A stretch of 64,000 nucleotides of DNA from CAWINY01 sp963837635 (GCA_963837635.1 CAWINY010000003.1:310001-374000); one strand, 5' to 3'. Shown: positions 1 through 8,760, numbered from the stretch's first letter. The notes: generated by a model not told the origin, from the letters alone. Numbers and translations are program-made.

Positions 1-120
1 AGAGGAGAACCGGTACCCTGAGTTCAAAAATCAGCGCTGATCAGCATATATCAGCGGCAGATGCTTTTTCGTTCCCCGTTCTCCGCTCCCTTTCCTGCCT
101 TTGGCCCGTTGCCGTTTACA

Positions 121-648
121 ATGGTGTTTCAATATTTACGGCATACGATCCGCAGCTCTGAAAACGTGAAAGTCTTTCGCAATCTCCGGTGCCCCAAGAA
201 TCCGATTCTTGATCCATCCATCTTGGCCCAAGGTGTGTTCGCAGGCATTCGCTCCGCGTTCTCTCGGCAGGGCCTGTTTTCAGGTCCAGGACGGGCGGTG
301 CTGCGCGGGAAAATGCGCCGGTTTGCGATTTCCATGGTTCCTCCTGTAGCGGCGCGCCTGCAGTCCGCTTACGGCCTGAGCGGCGAGTGCAACAACTGCG
401 GAGCATGCTGCCAATTGCTGATTCGTTGCCCTCACTGGGACACCAAAAACAGCCGCTGTAAAGCCTATGCCGATCGGCCCAACGTCTGCCGTTTGTTTCC
501 AATCACACCCAGCGACCTGGGAGACGTCACCTGCGTTCCGGGTGCGCCGGAGTGTGGCTACCGATTCGTCCGCCAACCTGCAAGACCGGTTCTGTACCAC
601 ATTGCCAAGGCCCGTCCGGTAGGGGATGCGGAGACGGAAGCGCCCTAG
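121..648 (+). CDS. CxxCxxCC cysteine-cluster protein (YkgJ/UPF0153-like)
   Basis: A 175-residue protein whose second half carries a cysteine cluster: CNNCGACC, then two further Cys (RCPHW, RCKAY), CRLFP and a late PECGY. This spacing is that of the YkgJ family, small cytoplasmic proteins thought to bind zinc or an Fe-S cluster; no reaction is established. The first 90 residues are basic and of no recognisable fold. I chose the ATG at 121. The frame is open back to an ATG at 61, but 1-120 looks like repeat-rich spacer and neither start has a clear ribosome site. The gene stands alone, with hemL 195 bases downstream. Confidence 0.72.
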   Translation: MVFQYLRHTIRSSENVKVFRNLRCPKNPILDPSILAQGVFAGIRSAFSRQGLFSGPGRAVLRGKMRRFAISMVPPVAARLQSAYGLSGECNNCGACCQLLIRCPHWDTKNSRCKAYADRPNVCRLFPITPSDLGDVTCVPGAPECGYRFVRQPARPVLYHIAKARPVGDAETEAP

Positions 649-677
649 CGGGATGCGTCATGCGGGGGAGCCTTTTT

Positions 678-797
678 CAACGCGAAGCCGCGAAGACGCT
701 AAGAAAAGAAAACGAACACCGCAGTGTTGCAAACCTGATCCTGGGAGCTTTGGATCGTCGTACCTGCTTCCCTTCGCGTCTTAGCGCCTTCGCGTTG
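678..797. repeat. imperfect inverted repeat, family K
   Basis: Arms at about 678-703 and 772-797 (CAACGCGAAG... and ...CTTCGCGTTG) are imperfect reverse complements. Related arms recur at 42408-42545 and 46924-47050, always between genes. It fills most of the spacer before hemL. Confidence 0.7.
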
Positions 798-843
798 GAT
801 TCAAACTGCTATATTGGCTTTTTTCACAGCACAGGAGTCGTTT

Positions 844-2142
844 ATGGCAAGAAATCTAGACAAGTCTCGCGAGCTGCAGAAGAGGGCCGAGGCGGTCATC
901 CCCGGCGGGGTGAACTCGCCGGTGCGCGCCTTTCGGGCGGTGGGCGGCGATCCGCCGTTCATCGTTCGCGGCCAGGGTTCCCGCATGTGGGATGCGGACG
1001 GAAACGAATACATCGATTATGTCGGCTCCTGGGGCCCGCTGATTCTCGGTCATGCCGCTCCCGAAGTGATCGAAGCAATTATCGAGACCGCCCGCAAGGG
1101 CACCAGCTTCGGCGCCTCCAGTCCGTTGGAGACCGAGCTGGCCGAAGCTGTGATCGACGCCTTCCCCTCGATGGAGAAGGTGCGCTTCGTCAGTTCCGGG
1201 ACGGAAGCGACCATGTCGGCCATCCGGTTGGCGCGGGCTTTTACAGGCCGTAGCTACGTGGTCAAGTTCGAGGGCTGCTATCACGGACATGCCGACGCGC
1301 TGCTGGTGAAGGCGGGCTCAGGCGTCGCTACCTTCGGCATCCCCGGCTCGGCCGGCGTTCCTGCTGAAACCGTGCAGCACACGTTGGCGCTGCCGTACAA
1401 CAATCTCGCGGCAGTGGAAGAGGTTTTTGGCCGACTGAAGGGACAGATCGCGTGCGTGATCGTGGAGCCGGTGGTCGGCAACATGGGCTGCGTCCTGCCT
1501 CAGCCCGGGTACCTGGAATTCTTGCGCGAGGTGACCCGCCGCGAGGGCGCGCTGCTGATTCTGGACGAGGTGATGACTGGTTTTCGGGTCAGCTACGGCG
1601 GCGCGCAGAAGCTATATGACATCCAACCGGACCTGACCACGCTCGGCAAAGTGATCGGCGGCGGTCTGCCTGTGGGTGCCTACGGCGGCCCGGCAATAAT
1701 CATGGATCGCGTGGCCCCGCTGGGCCCCATGTATCAGGCCGGCACGCTGAGCGGCAACCCGCTGGCGATGGCAGCCGGATTGGCGATGCTCCGCTCCCTG
1801 CGGGAGAACCCACAGATCTATGCGCGGCTGGATCAGCTTTCGGGCAAGTTGGTGGAAGGAGTCCGCGCGGCGGCGCGCGAGGCGGGCGTACCGGTCACGG
1901 CCAATCGCGTGGGCGCCATGTTTACCTGGTTCTTCACCGACGGTCCAGTGACCGACTGGCCCTCGGCGGCGAATTCGGATACCGAGGCCTTCGGCCGCTT
2001 CCATCGCGCCATGCTCGACGCCGGCGTGTGGCTGCCACCGTCGCAGTTCGAAGCGGCATTCCTAAGCACGGCCCACACCGAACAGGACATCGAGCAGACC
2101 ATCGCCGCTGCCCGTGAGGCGTTCGCGCTGACGCACGCGTAA
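844..2142 (+). CDS. hemL: glutamate-1-semialdehyde 2,1-aminomutase
   Basis: Converts glutamate-1-semialdehyde to 5-aminolevulinate in the C5 route to haem and other tetrapyrroles, in the cytosol. It is a class III PLP aminotransferase fold of 432 residues, the usual family length. GGVNSPVRAF near the N-terminus, SSGTEATMSA, the CYHGHAD substrate-gate region, LDEVMTGFR and the PLP lysine in TLGKVIGGG (about K269) are all present. The start at 844 has AGGAG six bases upstream; a TTG at 814 in the same frame lacks one. It is monocistronic by spacing. The glutamyl-tRNA reductase and other hem genes are not in the window. Confidence 0.97.
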   Translation: MARNLDKSRELQKRAEAVIPGGVNSPVRAFRAVGGDPPFIVRGQGSRMWDADGNEYIDYVGSWGPLILGHAAPEVIEAIIETARKGTSFGASSPLETELAEAVIDAFPSMEKVRFVSSGTEATMSAIRLARAFTGRSYVVKFEGCYHGHADALLVKAGSGVATFGIPGSAGVPAETVQHTLALPYNNLAAVEEVFGRLKGQIACVIVEPVVGNMGCVLPQPGYLEFLREVTRREGALLILDEVMTGFRVSYGGAQKLYDIQPDLTTLGKVIGGGLPVGAYGGPAIIMDRVAPLGPMYQAGTLSGNPLAMAAGLAMLRSLRENPQIYARLDQLSGKLVEGVRAAAREAGVPVTANRVGAMFTWFFTDGPVTDWPSAANSDTEAFGRFHRAMLDAGVWLPPSQFEAAFLSTAHTEQDIEQTIAAAREAFALTHA

Positions 2143-2438
2143 GGTGGAAGGGCTTCACCTAAAGCTTTTCTAGAAACACCAGTGAAAGGCAGGTTCCTTC
2201 GGCTCAGGACAGGCTCTTCGACTCGGACCGCGCATACGGCAGGCCAAAACCAGGCCTGACGCTCTTGGTCGCGGTCCTTCTCGGGAGGACAATTCTTCTG
2301 TAATGCCCAATATGTGCCCGCCAAGCTCGTCCCCCATCCTCCTTCCCGCCTTCGCGTTGAACTCTTTTGCCTTTCTCCGTGCCTCCGTGTCTCGGTGGTA
2401 GGTTTTGACTTTTCCAACAGCCAGCAACTCATGACAAA
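2143..2438. repeat. spacer of mixed dispersed repeats (families F, K, D)
   Basis: Contains a family F piece (GGTTCCTTCGGCTCAGGACA type, about 2188-2235), a K-like arm at 2349-2359 and a D-like arm (CTCCGTGCCTCCGTGTCTC, about 2376-2394). No gene, promoter or terminator is convincing here. Confidence 0.6.
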
Positions 2439-3839
2439 ATGAAATACGAGATGAATGCCTTGGACGTGAAGAACAAACGAATACTGGTAGTCGGATTGGG
2501 CAAGTCGGGGGTAGCCTCGGCGATGTTTTTGGGGGGCCTGGGGGCGCGGGTCACGGTGTCGGACAGCAAGACGGAGACCCAGCTCGCGCATCAGATTCCC
2601 GCTCTACTGGATCAAGGGATCGTGGTCGAAACCGGGCGGCACAGCGAGCGCGCCTTCCGCAACCAGGACCTGCTCGTAGTCAGCCCGGGCGTGCCGCTGG
2701 AGATGCCGCAACTTGAGCAGGCGCGCAAAGCCGGGGTTCCGGTAATCGGCGAAATGGAGCTGGCAGCGCGCTTTTTGAAGGGCAAGATCGTCGCCATCAC
2801 CGGCTCGAACGGCAAGACCACCACCACCTCGCTGGCGGGCGAAGTGATCTCCTGGGGCGGCTGGGAGCAGCAGGTGGGCGGCAACATTGGCGCCCCGGCG
2901 ATCAGCTTGGCGCCGACCTCGACCGAGGACACCTACAACGTGCTCGAAGTGTCCAGCTTCCAGCTTGAGACGATTGAAACCCTGCGGCCGTACATCGCGG
3001 TCGTGCTCAACGTGACCCCCGACCATCTCGATCGCCATCACAACTTCGAAGCCTATGCGGCGGCGAAGGCGCGCATCTTCGAAAATCAGAGCCCGCAGGA
3101 TTTCGCCGTGCTCAACGCGGACGATCCAACCTGCGCCATCTGGGGCACGCAGGTGAAGGCTCAGGTGCGTTGGTTCAGCCCGCGCCACGAGGTGGAAATC
3201 GGCGCGTTCATCCACGATGACATGATTGTTTACCGCGACGCGAGCGGCGAGCGCGAGATTATGCCGGTCGGCGAGGTCCAGCTGAAGGGGATTCACAATC
3301 TGGAGAACGTGCTGGCGGCGGTTTGCGTCGGCGTCATCACCGAATGTGAACCGGGGCGCATCCGGCATGCGGTGAGCGAGTTTAAGGCAGTCGAGCATCG
3401 ACTGGAGTACGTCGCCACCATCAAGAGCGTGCAGTACTACAACGATTCCAAGGCCACCAACGTGGATGCGACCATCAAAGCCGTGGAGTCATTCCCGTCG
3501 AACATTCACCTCATTCTCGGGGGCAAGGACAAGGGTTTCGATTACGGCATGCTGAAGCCGCTGCTGAAGCAGCGCGTCAAGCGGGTGTACACCATCGGTG
3601 CAGCCGCAGACAAGATTGAGTCGCAGATCAAGGGCGCGACCGAGATCGTGCAGGCGCAAACCCTGGACAACGCCGTGCGCCGCGCGGCCGAAGCCGCACG
3701 GCCGGGCGACATTGTCTTGCTGGCGCCCGCCTGTGCCAGCTTCGACCAGTTCGATTCCTACGAGCACCGCGGCAAGGTGTTCAAGGAATTGGTGAAGGCG
3801 CTGGATAGCAGCGAAAAAACAGTGGTCAGGGGGCGGTGA
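2439..3839 (+). CDS. murD: UDP-N-acetylmuramoyl-L-alanine--D-glutamate ligase
   Basis: Adds D-glutamate to UDP-MurNAc-L-Ala in cytoplasmic peptidoglycan precursor synthesis, using ATP. It is a Mur ligase of 466 residues with an N-terminal Rossmann domain (VVGLGKSGVA), the ATP loop ITGSNGKTTTTS (about K126), the central NVTPDHLDRH segment and the C-terminal LILGGKDKGFDY, which is typical of MurD rather than MurC/E/F. Starts at 2439 or 2451 are both possible and neither has a strong ribosome site. It stands apart from ftsW-murG-murC at the other end of the window, so the division/murein cluster is split in this genome. Confidence 0.95.
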   Translation: MKYEMNALDVKNKRILVVGLGKSGVASAMFLGGLGARVTVSDSKTETQLAHQIPALLDQGIVVETGRHSERAFRNQDLLVVSPGVPLEMPQLEQARKAGVPVIGEMELAARFLKGKIVAITGSNGKTTTTSLAGEVISWGGWEQQVGGNIGAPAISLAPTSTEDTYNVLEVSSFQLETIETLRPYIAVVLNVTPDHLDRHHNFEAYAAAKARIFENQSPQDFAVLNADDPTCAIWGTQVKAQVRWFSPRHEVEIGAFIHDDMIVYRDASGEREIMPVGEVQLKGIHNLENVLAAVCVGVITECEPGRIRHAVSEFKAVEHRLEYVATIKSVQYYNDSKATNVDATIKAVESFPSNIHLILGGKDKGFDYGMLKPLLKQRVKRVYTIGAAADKIESQIKGATEIVQAQTLDNAVRRAAEAARPGDIVLLAPACASFDQFDSYEHRGKVFKELVKALDSSEKTVVRGR

Positions 3840-4092
3840 TCAGTACATGGTGAACGTCCCGATGCTTTCGTTGTCATGCTGAGCGAGGCGGATCGTCCAC
3901 CCCAGCAAGCGCAATAGCGGCGCTTGCTGGGGACCCCGGCGCGCCTTTTGCGATGCGCCGAGTCGAAGCACCTTGTGTTTTGTGTAAAGAACCGCAAGGT
4001 TCCTTCGCTCGGCTCAGGACAGGCTCTTCGACTCGAGGTTCAGTCCCGTAGGAACGGCACTCTCGCGCAGAAAATGACTACCCACCGCGGCC
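3840..4092. repeat. spacer of dispersed repeats (families F, C, J)
   Basis: A family C palindrome has perfect 12-bp arms at 3900-3911 and 3921-3932 (CCCCAGCAAGCG and its complement). It is flanked by family F halves (GTCATGCTGAGCGAGGCGGA; GGTTCCTTCGCTCGG) and by a family J scrap (GTCCCGTAGGAACGGCA, about 4043-4059). No gene seen. Confidence 0.65.
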
Positions 4093-4257
4093 TCACGACT
4101 CCTCTAACATGTCGCCCAAGGTCGGCTTGTGCTTCGCCGTGCCGCGCTTGGTTTTCTCGGGGATGACCCGCGACGGCTTGGGGGTGCCGATGGCCTCGCG
4201 GGCGGCTGCCTTTACCGCCTTCGACGCCCGGAACCGGCTTGGTTTGCGTTTCTTCAT
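4093..4257 (-). CDS. small basic protein of unknown function, 54 aa
   Basis: A short reading frame beginning MKKRKPSRFRASKAVKAAA and ending PTLGDMLEES. Codons are strongly G/C-ending and the composition is coherent (Lys/Arg-rich N-terminal two thirds, acidic tail), which argues for a real gene despite its size. It is transcribed away from the zinc-ribbon gene starting at 4311, with only 53 bases between the two starts, so both promoters must sit in that gap. The ribosome site is weak. I do not recognise a family; nucleic-acid or ribosome binding would fit the charge but is a guess. Confidence 0.55.
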   Translation of the reverse strand: MKKRKPSRFRASKAVKAAAREAIGTPKPSRVIPEKTKRGTAKHKPTLGDMLEES

Positions 4258-4310
4258 GGCGTCTCAATTATGCAATAATCCTCAGAGCTGATCGCTGACG
4301 GCTGATAGCC

Positions 4311-4637
4311 ATGGAAGAACGCGACTACTACGACGAGCGGCAAGAGACCAGAAAACACAATCTGCACTGTCCGCATTGCGGCCAGGCCAATGAGTATGAG
4401 CTTGCCTGGACGGTGCGCCGCAAGAAACGGCAGTTGCCCCCGCGCGCCGACGAGCATGACCGCGCCAAGTTCGCCAAGGCGCAATCCTACATGGTGCGGC
4501 GCGACGACTTGGTAGGCTGCAAGAACCTGCGCTGCCGCAAGCGCTTTGAGGTGACCGCGGTGCAGTCGGTGGTGTTCATCCCAGAGGCTGGCGGCAAACC
4601 CATCAATTACGACGACGACAACTTCGGCAATCGCTAA
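4311..4637 (+). CDS. small zinc-ribbon-like protein of unknown function
   Basis: A 108-residue protein with two Cys pairs: CPHCGQ near residue 20 and CKNLRC near residue 65, the spacing of a zinc ribbon. Between them is a charged segment (RRKKRQLPPRADEHDRAKF), and the C-terminus is acidic (NYDDDNFG). No catalytic motif is visible. It is divergent from the 54-aa basic protein. Likely a DNA-, RNA- or protein-binding accessory; I cannot name the family. Confidence 0.65.
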   Translation: MEERDYYDERQETRKHNLHCPHCGQANEYELAWTVRRKKRQLPPRADEHDRAKFAKAQSYMVRRDDLVGCKNLRCRKRFEVTAVQSVVFIPEAGGKPINYDDDNFGNR

Positions 4638-4670
4638 GGGAGTGGCCGGTGGTCAGTGGTTAGCGAAAAG

Positions 4671-4711
4671 ACCCACATCTGCCAAAACCGGGGCAGATGC
4701 GGGGCGCCCTC
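4671..4711. repeat. palindrome family A copy
   Basis: CCCACATCTGCC and a slightly decayed partner (GGCAGATGCGGGG) face each other around a short A-rich loop. This is the same element seen at 6147, 15339, 27444, 27498, 34154 and 41335. It lies in the spacer between 4637 and the exported protein gene at 4825. Confidence 0.75.
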
Positions 4712-4824
4712 CCTGCTTTGGTCAACCCCGAAGCCTGAATACCTATCTCAATAAAGTCATCGGCCATCGCCGGTGGTCAGTTCTGCACTTCGTGGAGTAG
4801 CTGCTGGAAGAGACGGCAGGACGA

Positions 4825-6141
4825 GTGATTGTATGCGGCCACTCGATTTGGCGGGCGGTTCTGGTATGCGCGGTCGTGTGGATTGCGGCAGTCCAGCCCG
4901 GTTTTGCTTACGGCGTGTTCACCCACCAGCAGTTAATTGATATCGCATGGGCGGATTCGATCCGTCCTTTGCTGCTGAGCCGTTACCCCGGAACCACCGA
5001 GGCGCAATTGCGCGAGGCCCACGCCTACGCGTATGGCGGCTGTGTGATCCAGGACCTGGGCTACTATCCTTTTAGTCATGAGTTCTTCAGCGAGCTCACG
5101 CATTATGTGCGCTCCGGCGATTTCATCGACAGCCTGCTCCGGAATGCGCAAAATGTGAACGAGTACGCCTTTGCCATCGGGGCGCTCTCCCACTACGTCG
5201 GGGACTCGATTGGCCACCAGGTCGCGGTCAATCCCGCCACGGCGATTGAGTTTCCCAACCTGCGGAAGAAGTTCGGCGATGCCGTCACCTACCAGAACAG
5301 CCCCCATGCTCACATTCGCACGGAATTCGGTTTCGACATCGATCAGCTGGCAGCCCACCGATTCGCTCCGCAAGGCTACGTGGACTACATCGGAATTCAG
5401 GTAGCCTTGCGGCTTTTGCACGAGGCGTTTCACGAAACCTACGGGCTCGAATTGAGGGAGGTGCTCGGCCCCACATTTCCCGCCGCCAGAAGCTACCGCT
5501 CTTCGGTCCGCAAGTTCCTTCCCCTGTTCGCCTATGGTGAGGTAGTGATTCATCATCATCACTTTCATCAGGACATTCAGAACCAGGCGTTCGAGGTTTA
5601 CATGCAGAACCTGTCGCGCGCGATCTATGAAAAGCGGTGGGCGCATGCCTACAAGTCTCCAGGAATCGGGGCTCACGTGATCGCGATCTTTATCCCAATC
5701 CTGCCGAGGATTGGACCCCTCTCGCTGCTGGCAATCAAAGATCCGAGGCCGGAAACCCAGGACCTCTATATCCAGAGCGTAGATCGCAGCGTGGAACATT
5801 TCCGTGCACATTTGGACAAGCTGCGAACCGAGCCACAGACGGCCCTGGCACTTCCGAATCGCGACCTGGATACCGGAGAGCGAGTCAATCCCGGAGCATA
5901 CGTCCTTACGGACAAGACGTACGCGGAGCTGCTGCACCGGATAACGTCAGATGATGGCCGAATTGTTCGTCCCGGAGTGGAGCGCGACATCTTGGCCTAC
6001 TATGCCGATCCGGATGCGCCGATCGAGACCAAGAAACACAAGAAGGCATGGAAACGTCTGCTCGCGCAACTCGAACAACTCAAGCGGATGAAGCAAGGCG
6101 AAAGCCTGCAGCCAGCTTCGGCGGAGGAGGATGAGCAGTAG
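4825..6141 (+). CDS. exported zinc-dependent phospholipase C-like protein
   Basis: 438 residues. An N-terminal signal peptide (hydrophobic 10-28, cleavage likely after GFA) is followed by a helical domain resembling the zinc-dependent phospholipase C / S1-P1 fold. The motif H123-x3-D127-x3-H131 (SHYVGDSIGHQ) is a good metal-ligand set, with further His at HHHHFHQ (about 240). The last 130 residues are charged and not part of the core fold. Probably cleaves phosphate esters of lipids outside the cytoplasm; substrate unknown. It starts with GTG at 4825, with AGGA just upstream. The stop codon is followed within ten bases by a family A palindrome. Confidence 0.75.
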   Translation: MIVCGHSIWRAVLVCAVVWIAAVQPGFAYGVFTHQQLIDIAWADSIRPLLLSRYPGTTEAQLREAHAYAYGGCVIQDLGYYPFSHEFFSELTHYVRSGDFIDSLLRNAQNVNEYAFAIGALSHYVGDSIGHQVAVNPATAIEFPNLRKKFGDAVTYQNSPHAHIRTEFGFDIDQLAAHRFAPQGYVDYIGIQVALRLLHEAFHETYGLELREVLGPTFPAARSYRSSVRKFLPLFAYGEVVIHHHHFHQDIQNQAFEVYMQNLSRAIYEKRWAHAYKSPGIGAHVIAIFIPILPRIGPLSLLAIKDPRPETQDLYIQSVDRSVEHFRAHLDKLRTEPQTALALPNRDLDTGERVNPGAYVLTDKTYAELLHRITSDDGRIVRPGVERDILAYYADPDAPIETKKHKKAWKRLLAQLEQLKRMKQGESLQPASAEEDEQ

Positions 6142-6144
6142 TCG

Positions 6145-6183
6145 GAGGGTGCCCCACATCTGCCCGCCTTTGGCAGATGTGGG
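6145..6183. repeat. palindrome family A copy
   Basis: Perfect 12-bp arms 6153-6164 and 6172-6183 (CCCACATCTGCC / GGCAGATGTGGG), abutting the stop codon of the preceding gene. There is no T-run, so it is not a classic terminator. Confidence 0.85.
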
Positions 6184-6280
6184 TCCAGCAGTGGTGCACG
6201 CCTCTGTGCTAGCCGAATCCCGGAGCGCTCGTTTATACTTCCCGGTCGCCGCCAGCAGAGTTATCACTGCTGGCCAAAAC

Positions 6281-6356
6281 CCACCACGGAGACACGGAGG
6301 CACAGAGGAATAGGTAAAAGATTATTTCTCCGTGTCTCTGTGCCTCTGTGGTGGAT
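6281..6356. repeat. inverted repeat family D
   Basis: ACCACGGAGACACGGAGGC at the left and a matching CTCTGTGCCTCTGTGGTGG on the right form a long hairpin just upstream of etfB. Relatives lie at 2376-2405 and 56402-56497. Confidence 0.75.
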
Positions 6357-6378
6357 TTTCAGCGGCACGAGGTGAGCG

Positions 6379-7194
6379 TTGAAGATCCTGGTCTGCATGA
6401 AGCAGGTCCCGCAGAAAGATGCGCCCCTGAAGTTGAACGAGAGCGGCACTTGGATTCGCGAGGACGTCTCCTACGAAATCAACGAGCCGGACGCCTATGC
6501 GCTGGAAGAGGCCCTGCGCCAGAAGGAAAAGCACGGCGGCGAGGTGGTGGTGATCACCGCCGGTCCGGCGCGCGCCCAGCAGGTGCTGCGCGAGGCGCTG
6601 GCTAAGGGCGCTGACCGCGCCTTCCACCTGGAAGATCCAACGTTTGTCGGCCTGGACGCGTTCAACTCCGCTAAGGCCATCGCCGCCGCCATCGCTATTC
6701 AGGACGAGCAGTTCGATCTCATCTTCACCGGATTGCAATCGGACGACTACGGCTACGCGCAGACCGGCGTCATTCTGGCTGAGCTGCTGGGCTGGCCGCA
6801 CGCGACCATCATTATGCAGATCGAAAAGCAGGATGCCACCCCAGCACGCGAAACGCGTGCCGGGGACCCCGGTGGCGGAATCCGGGTCAAGCGCGAGCTG
6901 GAGGCCGGGTACTTTCAATACGTGACCATGCCCCTGCCCGCCGTGCTCGCCGTCCAGAGCGGGATCAACAAGCTGCGCTACGCCACCCTGATCGGCATCA
7001 AGCAGGCCAAGAACAAGCCGCTCAAGAAACTCACGCTGGCCGAGCTTGGGAGCGCGATCGGCACAAACCTCCAGCAGATTACGCGCCTCTATATTCCACA
7101 GAAGACCAAGAAGACCGAGGTCCTGGACGGCTCGCCCGGCGAGATCGCGAAAAAGTTGGTCGAGAAACTTCGGAATGAAGTTCGGGTGCTTTAG
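6379..7194 (+). CDS. etfB: electron transfer flavoprotein beta subunit
   Basis: Beta subunit of ETF, which with EtfA carries electrons from flavin dehydrogenases such as acyl-CoA dehydrogenase to the quinone pool. 271 residues: KILVCMKQVP start, YEINEPDAYALEEAL, the AMP-binding LIFTGLQSDDYGYAQTG region and the VLAVQSGINKLRYAT signature. TTG start with GAGGTGAG close upstream. Residues about 153-166 (DATPARETRAGDP) interrupt a segment that is normally continuous before VKRELEAGY. The DNA there is a family C palindrome (see the repeat entry), so the protein carries an in-frame insertion. A two-TM protein and etfA follow on the same strand. Confidence 0.94.
   Translation: MKILVCMKQVPQKDAPLKLNESGTWIREDVSYEINEPDAYALEEALRQKEKHGGEVVVITAGPARAQQVLREALAKGADRAFHLEDPTFVGLDAFNSAKAIAAAIAIQDEQFDLIFTGLQSDDYGYAQTGVILAELLGWPHATIIMQIEKQDATPARETRAGDPGGGIRVKRELEAGYFQYVTMPLPAVLAVQSGINKLRYATLIGIKQAKNKPLKKLTLAELGSAIGTNLQQITRLYIPQKTKKTEVLDGSPGEIAKKLVEKLRNEVRVL
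6839..6870. repeat. family C palindrome inside etfB
   Basis: Arms 6839-6850 (CCCCAGCACGCG) and 6854-6865 (CGCGTGCCGGGG) with one mismatch, followed by ACCCC as in the copies at 3900 and 60347. It is read in frame as part of EtfB. Confidence 0.75.
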
Positions 7195-7334
7195 GCCGTT
7201 TTCCGTTTTCCGTTCCGCGTTTCCCGTTGCCGCGAGCAAGCTCGACGACTGAATGCTAAGGGAAACCAAAAAGGTAGAACAACGAAGTAACGTGGAACGG
7301 AAAACGGAGAACGGAAAACGGAAGTGAGGGGCCT

Positions 7335-7667
7335 ATGGACCGCGAACAGATCGATATAGCAGAAATTGAAGCCAAGCAGCGGACCGGGTTGTTACTGCTG
7401 ACGCTAGGCTGGACGCTGCTGATCTTCGACGCGATTGTGGTGATGTGGTTCTGGACCGGGCTGCGGGCCGGCAGCTCGTTCTGGTCGTGGTGGGTGGTAA
7501 TCGAGGGGCTGTCCGGTGCAGTCTTTGTGGGGATCGGCACGCGTATGCGGGTCCACAGTGGACAGCACGCGCTGGCTGAGCCGACTGATTTGTCTGAACC
7601 GGCTAAATCGGAAACGGCTGAATCAGCGGAAGCAGCTGAGAAGAAAGACGGGCCACGCGCAGCGTGA
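7335..7667 (+). CDS. small membrane protein with two TM segments, between etfB and etfA
   Basis: 110 residues. A short acidic N-terminus is followed by two hydrophobic helices (about 18-40, GLLLLTLGWTLLIFDAIVV, and 47-66) separated by a Trp-rich turn, then a hydrophilic Glu/Ala/Lys-rich tail. GTGAGGGG precedes the ATG. It sits inside the etf cluster, 140 bases after etfB and 48 before etfA. A role in tethering or in passing electrons at the membrane is conceivable, but no redox ligand (Cys, paired His) is present. I do not recognise the family. Confidence 0.7.
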   Translation: MDREQIDIAEIEAKQRTGLLLLTLGWTLLIFDAIVVMWFWTGLRAGSSFWSWWVVIEGLSGAVFVGIGTRMRVHSGQHALAEPTDLSEPAKSETAESAEAAEKKDGPRAA

Positions 7668-7715
7668 TAACGGTGAACGGAGAACGGGAAACGGAAAACG
7701 GACTTGGAGGCGAGA

Positions 7716-8711
7716 ATGGCTGACAGCATCCTGGTGGTGGTTGAGCAGCGTGAAGGCAAGCTGAACCGGATTTCCTGGGAAACGCTCACCGGCGCCCAGC
7801 GGATTGCGGCAGAAACCGGGTGGCCGCTGGAGGCTGCCGTGCTTGGAAGCGAAGTCAGCGGCATTGCCCAGGAGGTCGCGGGCAAGAAGCTGGACAAAAT
7901 CTACGCCATCGAATCGCCCGCATTCGACCGCTACACGCCGGATGCGTTCACCTACGCGCTGAAACAGTTCGTTCTGGAGAAGCAGCCGCGGCTGGTGCTG
8001 ATGCCGCACACCTATCAGGTGCGCGACTTCGCGCCCAAGCTTGCCACCGCGCTCGGGCGGGCGGTGATCAGCGATTGCATCGGCTACAAACACGAGGGCG
8101 GAAAACTGCGCTTCACCCGCCAGATGTTTCAAGGCAAGTTCGTGGCGGACGTGGAATTCACGGGCGAGCCGCCCTTCTTCGCCACGCTGCAGAGCGGAGC
8201 CTTCCGCGGCGATCAGGTGGAGGCCGCCGCTTCAGCCGCGCCGGTTGAGACGGTACGCCTCGACATACCCGCCAACGTGATCCGCACCCGGCCGGAGGAG
8301 CCATTCAAGGAAGCCAGGCAGGCGGTGGATCTGACCCAGGCGGAGATCATCGTGGCGGTGGGCCGCGGCATTAAGGAACAGAAGAACATCGAGCTCGCCA
8401 AGCAACTGGCGGACGCGCTAGGCGGCGAGCTGGCCGCCTCGCGGCCCATCTGCGATTCCGGATGGCTGCCCATGGAGCGTCAGGTCGGCTCCTCGGGCCA
8501 GACGGTGGCGCCCAAGCTGTATCTGGCCATCGGCATCAGCGGCGCGATTCAACACCTTGTCGGTATGAAGGGCGCGCGCTCGATCATCGCCATCAATAAG
8601 GACGCGGACGCGCCGATCTTCGAAGTCGCGGACTACGCGGTAGTCGGCAACTTGTTCGACATCGTGCCCCCATTGACCGAAGAGGTAAAGAAGGCCAAGG
8701 CGGCTGGGTAG
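7716..8711 (+). CDS. etfA: electron transfer flavoprotein alpha subunit
   Basis: FAD-binding alpha subunit of ETF, partner of EtfB. 331 residues, slightly longer than the usual 310-320. The C-terminal FAD domain is complete: SRPICDSGWLPMERQVGSSG, TVAPKLYLAIGISGAIQH, SIIAINKDADAPIFEVADY and VVGNLFDIVPPL. GGAGG lies six bases before the ATG at 7716. The spacers on both sides hold short CGGAAAACGG-type tandem/inverted repeats (7199-7230, 7287-7326, 7670-7701, 8712-8745). No ETF:quinone oxidoreductase gene follows. Confidence 0.95.
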   Translation: MADSILVVVEQREGKLNRISWETLTGAQRIAAETGWPLEAAVLGSEVSGIAQEVAGKKLDKIYAIESPAFDRYTPDAFTYALKQFVLEKQPRLVLMPHTYQVRDFAPKLATALGRAVISDCIGYKHEGGKLRFTRQMFQGKFVADVEFTGEPPFFATLQSGAFRGDQVEAAASAAPVETVRLDIPANVIRTRPEEPFKEARQAVDLTQAEIIVAVGRGIKEQKNIELAKQLADALGGELAASRPICDSGWLPMERQVGSSGQTVAPKLYLAIGISGAIQHLVGMKGARSIIAINKDADAPIFEVADYAVVGNLFDIVPPLTEEVKKAKAAG

Positions 8712-8760
8712 CGTTCCCCGTTACCAAGCACGTGAAACGGAGAACGAACCATCTTTGTTA

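Noticed and set aside
552..1253. plus-strand frame overlapping the hemL start
   Set aside because: Out of frame with hemL, runs through a repeat, Arg/Ser-rich shadow composition.
6322..7269. 315-codon open frame on the minus strand opposite etfB
   Set aside because: Shadow of etfB in a GC-rich genome; no domain, and the plus-strand frame has clear EtfB motifs.
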